DNA of 64,000 bases, taken from the NCBI GenBank assembly GCA_037833965.1, contig AP031351.1, positions 8,382,501 to 8,446,500 on the forward strand, in the 5' to 3' direction. The position numbers were made by a program, and so were the translations under genes. This document shows, piece by piece, positions 62,369-64,000 of the stretch. This DNA is from Marchantia polymorpha subsp. ruderalis. Lineage: Eukaryota > Streptophyta > Marchantiopsida > Marchantiales > Marchantiaceae. The notes under the pieces were generated by a model. The model ran no database searches, was not told where the DNA came from, and worked only from the letters and a program-made list of their open reading frames with translations. The first letter of the stretch is position 1; every line of letters begins with the position of its first letter.

Positions 62369-64000
62369 CTAACGTTCTGATAGTACCGATTCAGTCCACG
62401 AAAGCATCAACTCCCGAGCGACATTTGGAATTCCTGCCAATTGAAAGAAGAAAGGAGATAAATTAGACATCAAGACGACCATATCAGATGTGGGAACAGT
62501 TGGAAAACAGTACTGCCAGTGGGGATCAAGAATGTCGCGCTACCTCGAATGATATCTGTCGCAACTGTTGCCGGGTCGAATTCTCCTTCAACCAGTCTAT
62601 AGATGTCCACAACCTGGACATCATGCAAACAGCCAGAGTTAACACCATCAAAAGTCAATGGCTTAGTCAATCATACTTTTGCAATCAAAAGTAGAAAGAA
62701 AACGAAGTATTTCATGCGTACCAAGCGCTTGCTCACTTCATACAAAACCGTACCTCTTGTATATGTAATCTGGAGTCCTCTGTGAAGGCCAAAAGGAGCT
62801 GTCGGCGTAAAGCAGCGTCAGTCACCATAACGCGAGCACCATCTTTGATCGTGTCCGTCAGATCTAGCTTCCCACCGACAAACGTCTTCCTCCTCTCCCT
62901 GTTGTTTCTCAGACTGTGAAGACATAATGGAGCAGATAATGAGAATGAGAGGTACTCAACTTCCAAATGTGACTTCCAGTCAGTGAAAAGGGCATCATAA
63001 CGCACCCAATCGTTAACCATAAAAAAGTAACAGGAATCAGTAATATTGAAATCGTTGTAACAAACTGTCGCTACAAACAGTGACCTGAACTCGTAAACGC
63101 TACGAAGTTCCTAGTTGGTAAAAGTTCGTGCATCGAGAAAGTTGAACGCCGAGAAGACGCGACAAATCATGCAGACAGGGTGGTGGTGGTGGTTAAGGGT
63201 GGACATAAATAGATCGCGTGGACACAGAGCCATCTGCCGAACCAAGACAACAATTTTCCAGACTTAATAGTACCTTGTATCTGCAGCAAGAGTTCTCTGT
63301 AACGGTTGATTACGATTCATCATTGTAACCTGCTCTCTCGCCAGCTGTATTAAATTTTCCAATCTTTTCCACTGAAAGTGGCCGTCTTTGAAAAGGACCT
63401 TCAGAGACAAGCACACAAAAACCTCATCACTTTGAATAATCGAAATTTTCAGGTCAATGACCTAGATTTCGAGCAAGTGCAAAATGAGAATGAGAAAACA
63501 AAAGAATAAAAGGATTGAAAAGATCCAATGCTGGCAAGTAGGATATATTACCTGCAGGAGTCTTTCTCTCAAAGCTGGATCTGGGTCTGTCAAAAGACGC
63601 TTGGCCACGTAAGGATAGGCCACCTGACACAAACACGTCGATTGAGGTTTCAGACATGGATGGAGGAAAAAAAAACTAAAAACTAAAACTTGTGACCTGA
63701 AGACTTCACGTGAATTGGATCCTTCAATTTCGTCGGAGAGCTCACAAAATTGCGTCTTAAAGGTAATGACAACGTAGCATCTTCCAGCAATGGTTTTGAA
63801 CACACCTCCAAAAATTTGAAGTCGGGTGATAACGTGAGACAAATTCCCTCCTGAGTAAGGAGAGATCGAATCACCAATGCAAATCTCTCGGGAATGCGAA
63901 TGGGGTACTGGTAGACCAACTGATTAAACTTCCCTGCAAGATTGATCAGGAAACGTTAGTCGAGTGCAGCCGTAATTCATTACTAAGATCGATGTTCCAG
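62369..64000 (-). CDS. ABC1-like atypical kinase, C-terminal part (gene runs off the window)
   Basis: Seven exons on minus, N- to C-terminal: 63933-63806, 63623-63552, 63398-63274, 62913-62754, 62613-62544, 62433-62369, preceded by an intron at the window edge, so six are complete coding exons plus the missing upstream part. All phases close and the stop is TAG at 62371-62369. Motifs: KFNQLVYQYPIRIPERFALV, RSLLTQEGICLTLSPDFKF, AYPYVAKRLLTDPDPALRER, LFKDGHFQWKRLENLI, GKLDLTDTIKDGARV, LLLAFTEDSRLHIQE, VVDIYRLVEGEFDPATVA, ELMLSWTESVLSER. This is the C-terminal half of the UbiB/ABC1K family and most resembles the plastid ABC1K7/ABC1K8 (SIA1/OSA1) group from memory (KLDLTDTIKDGAR and the LSWxxSVLS ending). 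Those proteins act at the inner envelope in stress and prenyl-lipid homeostasis. The kinase catalytic motifs lie beyond 64000 and cannot be judged. Confidence 0.88.

Overview
This is nuclear DNA from a land plant. Every gene with a recognisable product has GT-AG introns. Three products are plant or plastid proteins: a STAY-GREEN Mg-dechelatase, a plastid-type CBS-domain protein and the C-terminal part of an ABC1-like kinase. A fourth gene type, the F-box/PP2 gene, is present as an expanded local cluster. Long AT-rich spacers are full of decayed Ty1/copia, Ty3/gypsy and hAT-type remnants. The F-box/PP2 expansion and the decayed coiled-coil element at about 50.1-52.8 kb remind me of bryophytes, particularly Marchantia-like liverworts. 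That placement is recollection, not a search. No rRNA, tRNA or CRISPR was seen.

Region 1 (about 0.8-24.8 kb) is a locally duplicated block. It carries three intact three-exon F-box/PP2 genes, all on the minus strand (1921-3833, 13667-15621, 20061-21931). Each is accompanied by pieces of a dead endonuclease III (NTH1-type) gene. The flanking pieces are shuffled between copies. A 299-bp non-autonomous hAT-like element (9970-10268) sits inside the first unit.

Region 2 (27.8-35.4 kb) holds two plus-strand genes. The first is an eight-exon membrane protein of the ThrE/PRM10 (DUF1212) type (27844-31222). The second is a probable plastid protein with a DUF4864-like C-terminal half (32894-35379).

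Region 3 (about 36-42.5 kb) is a transposon graveyard: a gypsy integrase remnant on plus, a copia polymerase remnant on minus, a 177-bp hAT-like MITE with an 8-bp target duplication, and short tandem repeats.

Region 4 (42.6-47.6 kb) has a possible uncharacterised minus-strand gene and the complete five-exon STAY-GREEN gene (45059-47554, plus).

Region 5 (49.1-53 kb) has a copia RNase H fragment and a 2.7-kb decayed coiled-coil element-like gene.

Region 6 (53.4-64 kb) has a small unassigned two-exon frame (plus), a complete five-exon CBS-domain gene (55552-57443, minus), a gene-poor interval, and the last seven exons of an ABC1K-type kinase (62369 to beyond 64000, minus). The recognised genes are not a pathway in the operon sense. 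STAY-GREEN, the CBS protein, ABC1K and probably the DUF4864-like protein would all act in plastids, which is a common theme but not evidence of co-regulation.

Exon coordinates were derived by hand from splice consensus, reading phase and family similarity. Where all phases close exactly (F-box genes, STAY-GREEN, CBS, ABC1K, ThrE) the models are strong. Elsewhere the uncertainty is stated.
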